From Devosia sp. SD17-2 (GTDB taxonomy: Bacteria; Pseudomonadota; Alphaproteobacteria; Rhizobiales; Devosiaceae), in the NCBI RefSeq assembly GCF_029201565.1, contig NZ_CP104002.1:1691001-1755000 (forward strand): a stretch of 64,000 nt of DNA. Reading direction: 5' to 3'. Position numbers and translations under genes: made by a program. Of this stretch, positions 10,471 through 20,087 are shown piece by piece (within the stretch, counting starts at the first letter, position 1; every line of letters begins with the position of its first letter). The notes under the pieces are model-generated. The model did no database searches. It saw only the letters and a list, made by a program, of their open reading frames with translations, and had not been told where the DNA came from.

Positions 10471-10501
10471 CAAAAAGGGCACCGGAAGTCTCCGATGCCC
10501 C
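10471..10501 (-). terminator. Minus-strand terminator ending the CoA-transferase operon
   Basis: On the minus strand GGGCATCGGA and TCCGGTGCCC form a 10-bp stem (one G-T pair) followed by TTTTTG. It lies 14 bp after the SnoaL-like gene. Confidence 0.88.
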
Positions 10502-10514
10502 TAGTGCCTTAGTG

Positions 10515-11171
10515 TCAGCCTTGCTTGACGTTGCGTCCGATCTTGTCGCCCGTGACCGGATGGGGATAGTGGAATGGCGGGATGAACACATCCGGCAGTG
10601 CCGCATAGGTAAAAGTGGGTGGGCGATCCGGCGGGAACGACTCGCTCATCGTCGTCAGCGGCAGTGTCTCCTGACCAAAACCCTTTTCGTAAGGGGTGTA
10701 GTAGGTTGCGAACCAGGTCAGGCGTGAGATTTTCCAGGTGCCATTTTCACGGACATAGGCATTCTCGTAGACGCCTTCTGCAAACTGGGCGTGCTTGCCG
10801 AACTCACCGGCCTGGATGAAGGCGCGCCAGCGGCCAAGGGCCGTCTCGCCGCTCTCATCGAGGGTAACGATCCCCTGCAGCTGCATGTGGTTCATCAACT
10901 GGCCGTGGTTGAGGCCGTCATGACCCTTGCCCATCACGTCGCGCAGGAAAACGCGGATGCGATCCAGCCCCTTGTAAACGCCCCGGCCGCCGATTTCGAT
11001 TTCGCCATCCTGACTGAACAGTTCGGCCAGATCGCTCCAAAGCGCCTTGTCCACAAAGTAGCCGTATGTGCGTTGAAGCACCTTGATGGCTTCGATGTCT
11101 TCCAGACGCCGCAAGCGCCGCTCCAGATCGGCAATCTGGCTGGCCTGTTTGGCTATTATCGTGTCGTTCAT
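10515..11171 (-). CDS. SnoaL/NTF2-like protein, last gene of a catabolic operon
   Basis: This 218-residue protein starts with a short charged coiled segment and then a SnoaL_4-type NTF2 domain: IEAIKVLQRTYGYFVDKALWSDLAELFSQDGEIEIGG at about residues 26-62, and GTWKISRLTWFATY at the end of the cone fold. The domain forms a small hydrophobic pocket used by dehydratases, isomerases and hydroxylation partners. Bile acid 7-dehydratase BaiE and scytalone dehydratase belong to this superfamily. Here it follows two CaiB/BaiF-type CoA-transferases and a MaoC-like protein, so a dehydration or isomerisation of a CoA thioester is a reasonable guess. It is 13 bp from the preceding gene. Confidence 0.8.
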   Translation of the reverse strand: MNDTIIAKQASQIADLERRLRRLEDIEAIKVLQRTYGYFVDKALWSDLAELFSQDGEIEIGGRGVYKGLDRIRVFLRDVMGKGHDGLNHGQLMNHMQLQGIVTLDESGETALGRWRAFIQAGEFGKHAQFAEGVYENAYVRENGTWKISRLTWFATYYTPYEKGFGQETLPLTTMSESFPPDRPPTFTYAALPDVFIPPFHYPHPVTGDKIGRNVKQG

Positions 11172-11184
11172 CGCGAATTTCCTC

Positions 11185-12441
11185 CTAACTTCGATATGGG
11201 TCGTTACTCGTGGTGCCTTGGGCGGCCAGATCGTCGAGCTCGGCCTCTTTCAGGCCTGCCCATTCCCGGAGCACCTCCCTGGTGTGCTGTCCGAGCATTG
11301 GTGCAGGCTTGAGACGGGGAGGCCTGTTCTCCGCAAAGCGGAATGGCAGGCTTTGATAGGGGCGCAGCCCAGCTTCGGGATGTTCGATTTCCTCTAAGAA
11401 GTCCGTTGCGTGCAAATGCGGATCAAGGGCTACGTCTTTGCCGTGACAGACCGGCGCTGCCGCGATCCCCATGCGCTGAAGCCGTGGGGCAATCCAGTGT
11501 TTGTCCAGATTTTCCGTCCATGCGGCAACTGCGCCGTGCAACTGGTCTGCATGTCGCGCCCGGTCGGCTTCTGTAGACAGATCCAGATCGGCAAGATCGT
11601 CTCGGCCCATCAGAAGCGCCAAGGACCTCCATTCGCTGACTGTCTGGACATTGATGGCGACCCATTCTTCCGAACCGCCGCAGCGGAAGGCATCGTGGAT
11701 TATGGATGATGTCTGCCTGTTGCCTTGCTGGCAGGGGGGCTCGTCGTTCTCGAGTGAACCCAGCACAAGGCCGCCAATAAGCGGCATGGCTGCTTCTACC
11801 TGCGAGATTTCCACATACTGTCCGCGACCGGTCTGCTCGCGCTGATGCAATGCAGTCATGATGGCGGCAGCGCCGTTGTAGCCGCCGATGGGATCGAGAT
11901 AGGCTGGTCCGGTGGCTGTGGGCGCGCCGTCGCCGTAGCCGATGAATGTGCTCATGCCCGTGGAAAATTCCATGCTCGGTCCGAGCGCAGAGAGCTTTGC
12001 CATGGGGCCGTTCGTGCCGAATGCCGGCATTTCCACCAGAATGATGCGCGGGTTGATGGCGCTGAGTTCGGCATAGTCCAGCCCCATGCGCGACAGTGTC
12101 CCCGGCGTGAAATTGGAGACAATCACGTCGGCATTGGCAGCGGCTGCCTTGAGGGCCTCGCGGCCCCCCGGGCTCTTGATATCAATGCAGAGAGACCGCT
12201 TGTTGAGGTTTTGAGAATTGAACAGGACCGTTCGGTCATAGGGACGCTCGCCCAGAACGCCATCGGGATAGCGGCGCGGATTTTCGCCGGTCAAACCACC
12301 GCGCCACAGGTCCATGCGCTTTGCGGCTTCCACATGCACCACGTCTGCACCCAGTGCGGCCAATACTCGGCCGACGAACGGGCCGGCCCAGGCAGTCGTG
12401 ACATCAAGCACACGGATGCCATGAAGAGGTCCTGCGCTCAC
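11185..12441 (-). CDS. Class III CoA-transferase (CaiB/BaiF family), with catalytic Asp
   Basis: This 418-residue protein has the family III pattern: GIRVLDVTTAWAGPFVGRVLAALGADVVHVE at residues 8-38, NKRSLCIDIKSPGGREAL (80-97), NFTPGTLSRMGLDY (110-123) and YLDPIGGYNGAAA (181-193). Asp183 corresponds to the residue that carries the acyl anhydride in this family. Such enzymes move CoA between carboxylic acids. The acid is unknown. Its start overlaps the stop of the preceding CoA-transferase by 4 bp, which suggests coupled translation and possibly a heteromer. Confidence 0.92.
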   Translation of the reverse strand: MSAGPLHGIRVLDVTTAWAGPFVGRVLAALGADVVHVEAAKRMDLWRGGLTGENPRRYPDGVLGERPYDRTVLFNSQNLNKRSLCIDIKSPGGREALKAAAANADVIVSNFTPGTLSRMGLDYAELSAINPRIILVEMPAFGTNGPMAKLSALGPSMEFSTGMSTFIGYGDGAPTATGPAYLDPIGGYNGAAAIMTALHQREQTGRGQYVEISQVEAAMPLIGGLVLGSLENDEPPCQQGNRQTSSIIHDAFRCGGSEEWVAINVQTVSEWRSLALLMGRDDLADLDLSTEADRARHADQLHGAVAAWTENLDKHWIAPRLQRMGIAAAPVCHGKDVALDPHLHATDFLEEIEHPEAGLRPYQSLPFRFAENRPPRLKPAPMLGQHTREVLREWAGLKEAELDDLAAQGTTSNDPYRS

Positions 12442-13499
12442 TTTGCGTCCTCCTGAAGTTCGGCGAGGGCACGATCGGCGCGCCAGTCTGATTGGCTCAA
12501 CCGGAAGGGGGCGCCGAAGGCCCGACGGCGCGTGCCGTTCTGGTCGGCGGTCTTCCAGTAATTGCGCGCCTGCAGGTGAGGAGAGGTGGCCAGCTCGGCC
12601 GGCGTGAGGCTGGCGGCTGCCGGAACCCCGAGGTTCTGGAGCAGCATGACGAGGTCCGCGGAAGACATGTCCCTGGCGGCCGCGCTGGCCATTTCAGATA
12701 TCTGGTCCCAGCGGGCGAGCCGGTCGACCTGTGTCTGAAAGTCCGGATGGTCGAGCAGTTCGGTCAGCCCGAGTGCTTCGCACATCGCTGGCCATCGATA
12801 GGCATAGACGAAGACTGTGACCCAGCCATCATTGGCGCGGATCAGCAGGTCCGGGTTGTATTTGGTGCCGTTCCGCTCGTCGAAGGTGCCGCTGTAGAAG
12901 TACTGGTTGGCGAGGTTGTAGCTCATCGAGGAAGCCGTCTTGTGGACGTCAATGTCGATGAGTTCTCCGGTTCCGGCGCGCAGCGCGGCAAGGATCGCCG
13001 TGTAGGCGGCAACACCGGCCACATGCTGGACACGCTGCCCTACGCCGAACAACGGGGCCTCACCGGCTCTGCCATTGTAGTACATGATCCCCGACAGGGC
13101 CTGATGGATCATCTCCCCACCCTGCCAATTGGCGTATGGGCCGTGTTCTCCAAAATCGCTGATACGGCAAAAGACTGTCTTATCTGTCTTCTGACGCAGC
13201 GTGTTCGCGATGTCGCCTTTCGGGACGAGCACGACGTCGGCCGCCACGCACAGTGTGCTCAGGCGGTCGAAGTCTTTGTCCGCATCCAACTCGATCGAGC
13301 GCTTGTCGATATTGAGATGGTAGAATGTCGTTGAGTCCCCGTGCTGCTTACTGAACGGGCCAATTTCGCGAACGCGTGATCCCCCGGGCGGCTCGACGAG
13401 GACGACGTCTGCTCCGTAGCCCGCCATCAGGCGTGAGCAATATTGACCAGCCACCGATTCAGAGAGGTCGACGACCTTGAGATTTGACAGGGCGGTCAT
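12438..13499 (-). CDS. Class III CoA-transferase-like subunit lacking the usual catalytic Asp
   Basis: This 353-residue protein is shorter than its neighbour but has the same fold signature: NLKVVDLSESVAGQYCSRLMAGYGADVVLVEPPGG at 6-40, NIDKRSIELD and FGEHGPYANWQGGE. At the position of the catalytic Asp it reads GVGQRVQHVAGVAAY, with Gln158 where Asp is expected. It may therefore be a non-catalytic partner of the downstream enzyme, as in known two-subunit class III CoA-transferases such as benzylsuccinate CoA-transferase. It overlaps both neighbours by 4 bp. Confidence 0.88.
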   Translation of the reverse strand: MTALSNLKVVDLSESVAGQYCSRLMAGYGADVVLVEPPGGSRVREIGPFSKQHGDSTTFYHLNIDKRSIELDADKDFDRLSTLCVAADVVLVPKGDIANTLRQKTDKTVFCRISDFGEHGPYANWQGGEMIHQALSGIMYYNGRAGEAPLFGVGQRVQHVAGVAAYTAILAALRAGTGELIDIDVHKTASSMSYNLANQYFYSGTFDERNGTKYNPDLLIRANDGWVTVFVYAYRWPAMCEALGLTELLDHPDFQTQVDRLARWDQISEMASAAARDMSSADLVMLLQNLGVPAAASLTPAELATSPHLQARNYWKTADQNGTRRRAFGAPFRLSQSDWRADRALAELQEDAK

Positions 13500-14371
13500 T
13501 GCGCAGCGTTGACCTCACGGGTGCGATAAATGACGCTCCGGCGGCACAACGCGATGGCCCGCCCGGATGCTGTCTGCACAAGTTGTTCAGTCTCGAAATA
13601 GTGGTGACCCTTGCGCTCATAAACCGCGACCACGCGTCCACTGCTCGAAAGTGTCTCGCCGGGCTCCGCCCAGTCCAGCATCTGCGTGTCACCAGACACA
13701 TGGATGCCTGGGGTGGAGTATTCGAAGCTGTTGATCGCGTCGTGACTGGTCAGATGCTGGTAGGCAACGGGATGGATGCTGCCGTAAGGCCATTGGCCGG
13801 TTTCGCCGCCAATTCTCGCCAGCAGGCGATCATGCTCGGCTGCGTCGATCAATGTTGGAGTGGTAAAAAGCGGTTGCCCCGGTGCCAGAACGTCGGGCTC
13901 CGCGAGAGGGATTTGCTCCGGAACTGACAGGGTGGTCCTCGGCAGATCTTCGGGCAATTCTGGTTTGACATTGGGCATTGCAGCGTCGCCCACAGCCAGG
14001 ACCACGTCATCGCGCATCACGACGATTTCGCAGTGTGCACCCTCGTCCGAGGCGCCAAAACGGTAGCACGCGCTAAGCCCGTCCTGGTCGTAGCCGGGAC
14101 GGATGTGCTTCATGGCGACGCGACCACGCTTCAGCCACTCCTTGCCCCAGCGCTCCACGAGAGCGGGCATGGTGTGCGCACAGATGACGATCCCTGGCAC
14201 CAGGGCTCCCTGATAGCCATAGCGCTGGGCGATGCTGTCGTCGTGGATGCCGCCGGCCTCTTCGTGCCGTTTGGACCGTTCACGCGTCGAATGGGTAGCA
14301 TCGTTGATTGCCGCAAATTCGATCACCAGGTCGGCATTCGTGCGGTCGAGGGGAATCTTGGCTTCAGTCAT
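13496..14371 (-). CDS. MaoC-like hotdog-fold hydratase/dehydratase
   Basis: This 291-residue protein looks like a double-hotdog hydratase. An N-terminal hotdog contains FAAINDATHSTRERSKRHEEAGG and the YQGALVPGIVICAHTMPALVERWG segment, which resembles the central helix of the fold. A second hotdog runs from about residue 165 (PTLIDAAEHDRLLARIGG) to the end. MaoC-type enzymes add water to enoyl-CoA, which fits next to two CoA-transferases. I see no clear canonical D-x4-H dyad, so catalytic competence is uncertain. It overlaps oppC and the next CoA-transferase by 4 bp each. Confidence 0.75.
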   Translation of the reverse strand: MTEAKIPLDRTNADLVIEFAAINDATHSTRERSKRHEEAGGIHDDSIAQRYGYQGALVPGIVICAHTMPALVERWGKEWLKRGRVAMKHIRPGYDQDGLSACYRFGASDEGAHCEIVVMRDDVVLAVGDAAMPNVKPELPEDLPRTTLSVPEQIPLAEPDVLAPGQPLFTTPTLIDAAEHDRLLARIGGETGQWPYGSIHPVAYQHLTSHDAINSFEYSTPGIHVSGDTQMLDWAEPGETLSSSGRVVAVYERKGHHYFETEQLVQTASGRAIALCRRSVIYRTREVNAAQ

Positions 14372-15234
14372 CGGGAATAAATCTCCAGGAGGTCGCGGAC
14401 CTCATCGCCGACGCGGTAGATGGCGAGCACTGTGAAAACGACGATCACACCTGGCAAAACTGGCGCCATGGGGTCGATCATCAGGTAGCGGAAGGTTTCG
14501 GCGACGGAACTTCCCCAGCTGGGGTTTCGGTTCGGGACGCCGAGGCCCAAGAAGTTGAGGCCGGTCTGGGCCAGCACGGACAGCCCGCACAAGAGTGTCA
14601 GCTGGACAACCGTCGCGGGCAGAACGCTTGGCAGGACGTGATTGAAAATCCGGTACATCGTGGACGACCCGAACATGCGGGTGATCTGCACATAATCCCG
14701 GTTGCGAACGCTCAACACTCCGACGCGGACCACACGAGCGACCAATGGCGAGTACACTATGCCCAGGGAGAACATGGTGTTCTCGAGCGTGGCGCCCAGG
14801 GCGCTTGTGAGGGCGAGGGTGAGGATCAGGCCGGGGAAGACCAGAAGGGCGTCCACGAAACGCATGAGCGTGAGATCGACCCATCCGCCCAAATAGCCGG
14901 ACACCAGACCCCACGGAATTCCGATTACCGCGGCAGTGCTGATGGCAATGAGCATTCCAAGCAGCGTGGGCTGCGTCCCGTAGATGAGCCGTGAAAGCAC
15001 ATCGCGGCCAAGGTCATCCGTGCCCAGAAGATATTTCCCGGATGGCGGCATCAGAACGTCGCCGGGGTTCTGGGAGATTGGATCGAATGGCGCAAGGATC
15101 GGCGCGAATAGCGCCGCGATGATCGTCAGCACCAGCCAGGCCACAGCCAGCACCAGTGTGGGTTTCGTCATAAGTGACAGCAGCGTCGTCACCCGGGACG
15201 TTCGCTCGTCGGGCAATTTTTCGACAAGAGTCAT
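14368..15234 (-). CDS. ABC transporter permease, DppC/OppC type
   Basis: This 288-residue inner-membrane protein has the DppC layout: one N-terminal span (LVLAVAWLVLTIIAALFAPIL), the family motif GTDDLGRDVLSRLIYGTQPTL, then five more spans. The EAA-type coupling loop region lies around RMFGSSTMYRIFNHVLPSVLP. It would pair with the DppB-like permease upstream to import a peptide or similar solute. It is intact, unlike the other transporter genes, and overlaps its neighbours by 1 bp and 4 bp. Confidence 0.92.
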   Translation of the reverse strand: MTLVEKLPDERTSRVTTLLSLMTKPTLVLAVAWLVLTIIAALFAPILAPFDPISQNPGDVLMPPSGKYLLGTDDLGRDVLSRLIYGTQPTLLGMLIAISTAAVIGIPWGLVSGYLGGWVDLTLMRFVDALLVFPGLILTLALTSALGATLENTMFSLGIVYSPLVARVVRVGVLSVRNRDYVQITRMFGSSTMYRIFNHVLPSVLPATVVQLTLLCGLSVLAQTGLNFLGLGVPNRNPSWGSSVAETFRYLMIDPMAPVLPGVIVVFTVLAIYRVGDEVRDLLEIYSR

Positions 15235-16171
15235 CAGCGGGTCCTCGGATCGATGGCGGCCACAATCAGGTCAACTGCGAGGTTGATCAGAATGACGAGG
15301 AACATCAGCACTGTGGTGACGCCCTGGACGACGGGAAAATCCTTCGACAGAACTGACTGGACCAAAAGCTCGCCAATGCCGGGGATGGCGAAGACGGATT
15401 CGATGAGTACGGCGCCGCCGATCAGTACCGATGCCACCATGCCGATGACCGTGATGATCGAGGGCAGGGCATTTTTCAGGGCGAACCTGAGATAGACTTG
15501 GTGAGCGGGGATGCCCAGCGACCATGCCGTCCTGACATATTGAGCCGACAGCGCTTCATTCATCGCGCTGCGCGTAAACCGCACGATGATCGCGATAGGG
15601 CCCAGCGCGAGCGTTACCACCGGCATGACGACGGACTTGAAGTGCGGGATGAGACCTGCCGACAAGGGCGTAAAACCAGTCGGTGGCAGCCAGAACAGCT
15701 GCAGCGCGAACAAGTTGACAGCCAGCATGGCGAGCCAGAACTCGGGCACTGCAATGCCGATGGAGGTGAAGCTTCGAATGCCGCTGTCTATCGCCCCGCC
15801 GGCGCGAACGCTGGCGATAATGCCCAGCGGTATGCCGACGAGTACGGCGAGAACCAGAGCCTCGAGGGCAATTGTGGCCGATACAGGCATCCGGTTTGCT
15901 ACCAAGGTCGTGACCTCGGTGCGGTTGACCAGAGAACGGCCCAATGACCCTTCGCTCATCTGACCAAGCCAGCTCAGATATTGTACGGGCAGGGGACGAT
16001 CCAGGCCGAGCTCACGGTTTATGTGTGCCACGAACTCAGGTGTAGCGCCGGGCCGGCAATCGCATAAGCCGGGCCCCCGGGCGTTAGCTGAACGATGGAG
16101 AACACCAAAATCGAGGCGAGCAGGGCGGTGGGAATAATCGTCCCTAAACGCTGAAGAATAAGCAATAACAT
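15234..16171 (-). pseudogene. ABC transporter permease, DppB/OppB type, frameshifted near the 5' end
   Basis: The natural start is ATG 16171: MLLLILQRLGTIIPTALLAS and the family motif VQLTPGGPAYAIAGP read correctly to about 16055. There one G seems to be missing in the run at 16045-16056, and the rest (GATPEFVAHINRELGLDRP to the end) continues in another frame. Restoring one base gives a normal DppB of about 312 residues with six spans. As sequenced the protein would stop early. Either the gene is dead or this is a one-base sequencing error. Confidence 0.85.
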
Positions 16172-16222
16172 CTGACACCCCGAGGTGTTTGCTGGGGGAG
16201 AGCAAGCTCCCCCCCGGTTGCG

Positions 16223-17761
16223 CTATTCAAAGTAAAGGGTGGTCAGATTGGCCTTGCCCATGAGGTTGGGCAACTCGCCATGCAGCTTGCTCGACTGTGC
16301 GAACACGCGGGGCTGGAAGTACATGGAAACCCACGGCACATTGTCGACCCACATGGCGTTCAGTTCGTCAAAGATCTCGTTCTGCTCGGCCGGGTCCGAG
16401 GTCGCCAGCAGACGGTCAACGGCGGCATCGACCCCGTCAAATGGCTCCTTGGAAACGTGGTAGGCCGCGTAGGACGTAAAGGTCTGCTGATAGGTCATGA
16501 TGGGCGAGGGACGCCCGCTCCACCCGGCAAGGTTCAGCGTGATCGCTTCCTGACCGTTATAGAGTTCGATGCACGCGGCTCCCGTGGCCAGCATTTCGCC
16601 GTTGAGAGTGATGCCTGCGGGGCGAAGCTGTTCGCGCATCATGTCAACGAGCTTGGCACCTGGCGCTGGCGACACTATTGGCGTTGGCGCAGATGGCCAC
16701 CTCAACCCCGTCTGGGTATCCAGCCTCAGTGACGAGTTGCTTGGCTTTTTCCGGGTTATAAGTGTAGTGGTTGTCGAGTTCCGGCGTCGATGGCCAGTAG
16801 CTCGGCGGAACTAGAAGGCTTGCTGGGAGCGCCTCAACTTCCCCACCGTAGGCGATGCGCGCGAGTGCCTGGCGGTCAATGCCATAAGAGAAGGCCTGAC
16901 GGACCAGCTTGCTCGACACTGGCTCGAGATTGGTGTTCACCGCAATGACCACCGACGCAATGGTGGGCTGCGTCATGACCTGAAGATTGGCATTTCGCCG
17001 GATCACGGGCAGGTTCACAGGGTCAATGCTCATCACATAGTCGAGCTGACCGGCCATCAGAGCGGAGACCACCGTGGTCGGGTTCTTGATGATGCGATAC
17101 TCGAGCCCGTCGAGCTTGATGCGATCTGGATTCCAGTAGTCGGAGAAGCGTTCGAGCGACAGGTTGTCGCCGGCTGCCCAGCTCGAGACCCGGAATGGGC
17201 CCGTGCCTGCGGGATTTCGGCCTACGCCTTCAACACCGTGCTCGGCTATCGCCTTGGGCGAGATAATCATGCCGCCACGATCCATGAGGAGCGAAGTGAG
17301 CACTGAATATGGACGGTCGACATGCAGGGCGACGGTGAATTCGTCGACCACTTCGATTTCAGTAACCGGGTTGAGGTCGGCCTGCTTGCCAGAGTTTTGA
17401 TAGAACTCAATGCTGGTTTTTACGGCCTCAGCATTGAATGCCTCGCCATCGTGGAACTTCACGCCCTGACGGAGTTTGAGGACGAGGGTACATCCTCGTT
17501 GGTCCACTCGAACGACTCGGCAAGCATCGGCAGCGGCTCGAGCGTTGCCGGATCGAAGTCCAGCAGACGGTCATAGACCGTATACAGGAAATGGATATCG
17601 CCGCCGGAAAGGCCGTTGGCCGGATCGAGCGTCGTGGGCTCCTCTCCCACGCCGATCACCGCAATATTGTTGTCTGGTCCGGCGAACGCCGCAGGTGCGG
17701 CCACTGTCGTCGCGAATGCAGCTGCAAGCAGTAAGCTGGCAGTCAGTTTTCTCAGTCTCAT
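16223..17761 (-). pseudogene. ABC transporter substrate-binding protein (SBP_bac_5 family), two frameshifts
   Basis: The start at ATG 17761 gives a signal peptide (MRLRKLTASLLLAAAFATTV, cleavage after AFA). The periplasmic dipeptide/oligopeptide-binding fold follows with EEPTTLDPANG and AESFEWTNED. Near 17488-17497 the frame changes, then LVLKLRQGVKFHDGEAFNAEAV and NPAGTGPFRVSSW read on. Near 16661-16669 it changes again, then APGAKLVDMMREQL continues to the stop. Joined, the three pieces make a normal binding protein of about 510 residues. Its start overlaps the ATPase stop by 4 bp. Confidence 0.85.
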
Positions 17762-18751
17762 GGTTTTCCTCCCTCGAAAAAAAGATCGTCGATGTCTTGA
17801 ACCCGGTGACACGCTATCTGGCGCCCGGAGAATTTCTGCAGTTGAGGCTCCGCCTCCCGGCAGAGATCGATCGCGAACGGACACCGTCTGTGGAAGCGGC
17901 AGCCTGGTGGTGGCGCGCCGGCGTCATCCGCTTCACCCCGCGCAAGGACTGCTGCTTTCCGCTGCTTGCCGATTGTTGGTACGGCGCCGACAAGTGCCCG
18001 TGTGTAGGGATGCTTTGGGTCCTGAACGACCTCTTTGACCGGGCCATTTTCGACCAGTTTGCCTAGGTAGAGGACCGCCACGTGGGTGGCTATCTGCACC
18101 ACTGCGCCCATGTCGTGCGTAATGAAGAGGTAGGTGAGCTGCCGCTCTTTGAGGCGCGCCAGAAGGCCAAGGATCTCATTGCGGACCGAAAGGTCCAGCG
18201 CCGAGACGGCCTCGTCCAGCGCGATAATCGTCGGCTTGGCCGCCAGGGCGCGCGCAATATTGACGCGCTGACGCTGTCCCCCGGAGAGCTGGTGGGGGTA
18301 TCGGTCGAGAAATTCAACCGGCAGGCCTATGTCCCTCAGAATTTGAGCGGCAAACTCACGCAGTTCTGCGCCGCTGCGCTTGTTCATCAGGCGGTGGGGT
18401 TCGCTTATGGTGCGCCAGATCGGCCAGCGCGGATTGAGAGCGCCACCAGAATCCTGCACGACCATCTGGATGCCGGCTGCGCCCGCGTCGCGCGCGGTAT
18501 TCTTCCCCTGGGAAAGCTCAACGCCGGCGACCGGAACAGTGCCGGAGGTAGCTGGCACCAGTCCGCAAACGGCTCGGAGCCAGAGTGGACTTGCCAGAAC
18601 CGGATTCCCCGATGAGGGCGAGCGTGGACTGCTCAGGCAGGCTGATGCTGACATCGCTCACCGCCTGGACGTCGGAAGCGCGCGGGCGCTTGAAGCGGAC
18701 GACAAGGTTGTCGACGGATAGCGCGATTTTTGTGCTTGTATCGGGGGTCAT
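17758..18751 (-). pseudogene. ABC transporter ATPase, DppF/OppF type, frameshifted after Walker A
   Basis: From ATG 18751 the sequence reads ALSVDNLVVRFKRP and Walker A GESGSGKSTLA. An extra C in GGCTCCGAG (about 18575-18579) then shifts the frame. RAVCGLVPATSG, the signature LSGGQRQRVNIARAL, Walker B ALDEAVSALD and the Opp/Dpp-type C-terminus (GCRFHRRCPFA) follow in the new frame. Removing one base restores about 330 residues. The break falls right after the P-loop, so the product as read cannot be a working ATPase. Confidence 0.85.
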
Positions 18752-19724
18752 TGCATCTCACCAGCGTCGTCAGCCAGGATGCACCGGACGCCGCGTCCAT
18801 CAGAAAGGTGGCGCATTTCCTGCGGCTTGGAGCATTCGGCCTGTGCCTTGGGACAGCGGTTGCTGAAACGGCATCCGTCCGGCCAGCGTCCTGCCAGCGG
18901 TGGCTGACCCGGAATGCCCTGTAGGAGCTTGCCGACTTCCGTCATGTCGGGCGTGGCGGCCACCAGGGCCTCTGTGTAGGGGTGGCGGGGCCGGTGAATG
19001 ATGTCTTCTGCCGTCCCAACCTCGACAACCTGACCCGCGTAAAAGACGGCGTTCCGGTCGCAGGTCTCGGCGATCAGACCAAGATCGTGGGAAACGAAGA
19101 TAACTGTCAGCTGCAAGCTTGAGAAGCAGGTCCACAATCTGGGCCTGGATGGTGACGTCCAGAGCGGTCGTCGGCTCGTCCGCTATGAGCAGGCGGGCGC
19201 CAGAGGCCAGGGCCATCGCGATCATGACGCGCTGGCACATGCCGCCCGAAAATTGGTGCGGATAGGCCCCCGCACGCTGCTCGGGGTCGGGAATGCCCAC
19301 GCGGCTCAACAGGTCGTGCATACGTTTCCGTACGGCGTCGCCACGCAAGTCAGTATTGGCGCGAATGACCGCCTCGATCTGCGCGCCCACAGTGAAGACG
19401 GGGTTCAGTGCGCTGGCTGGTTCCTGAAAGATCACTGTGACAAGCTGGCCGCGAACACGCCGCATATCCTGCTCGCTTAGGGATGTGAGCTCCCTGCCAT
19501 CCAGAGCAATGCGACCGCGACAATTGTTTGGGCAGAAGACGTGGAATGGCCAAACCAGTCAGCGTCTTGCCGCTGCCACTTTCTCCAACGATCCCAAAAA
19601 TTTCACCAGCCCGCACCTCGAACGAAACCGGACCCACGAGATGATGGGCCGCGTGCTTCGTCGAGATGGAAACCCCCTCGAGTTTCAACACCTTTTCCTC
19701 CTCCGGTATCCGTGCGTTTTGCAT
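18748..19724 (-). pseudogene. ABC transporter ATPase, DppD/OppD type, two frameshifts
   Basis: This is the first gene of the operon. ATG 19724 gives MQNARIPEEEKVLKLEG, then Walker A GESGSGKTLTGLAI. Near 19516-19526 the frame changes and RGRIALDGRELTSLSEQDMRR, the Q-loop VTVIFQEP, the signature [15 protein letters not shown] and Walker [13 protein letters not shown] follow. Near 19114-19118 an extra G shifts it again before VIFVSHDLG and the GCRFSNRCP tail. The joined protein of about 325 residues would be a normal DppD. Confidence 0.85.
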
Positions 19725-19754
19725 CTTGATACCTGTCCGCTGCACTAGCGAATA

Positions 19755-19768
19755 ATGTTTTACAACAT
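19755..19768. promoter_or_regulatory. Imperfect palindrome upstream of the transporter operon, possible operator
   Basis: ATGTTTTACAACAT matches its reverse complement at 12 of 14 positions. It lies in an AT-rich patch 31 bp before the operon start at 19724, where a promoter is expected. No regulator gene adjoins, so the binding protein is unknown. Confidence 0.35.
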
Positions 19769-19774
19769 AACAAT

Positions 19775-20087
19775 TATACACCGGAGCGCAAGCGCCAAGA
19801 GGACGGCGCGCGCAGATATTTGGATGGCCTGTCCGGCTCGGGGAAACTCCCGCTGCCCAGGGGCATAAGGTGTTGAAAGGAAAGCTTGTTATGGATTTTC
19901 GCCAGAGGGAGGCGGTCGAGATGATGTGCGCTATCCATCCGACCTGAGGGGAGATTGGGTCAGATCGCAAATGGCGGTGTGGGACTCAGTAAGTCCCCTA
20001 GCTCGTCCTGATCAATTCATTGTCCGAACGATTGCGTTGACCTCATGAATTGTGCCTAATCCCGGCGGCAACTGGGGGCTCGTGCGA
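19775..20087. other. Intergenic stretch without a recognised gene
   Basis: Between the promoter region of the ABC operon and the small ORF at 20088 I see no gene, RNA or strong repeat. A few short frames exist but have no ribosome site or recognisable residues. Confidence 0.4.

Noticed and set aside
18518..19465. Several short ABC ATPase frames as separate small genes
   Set aside because: They are consecutive fragments of two normal ATPase genes displaced by frameshifts.
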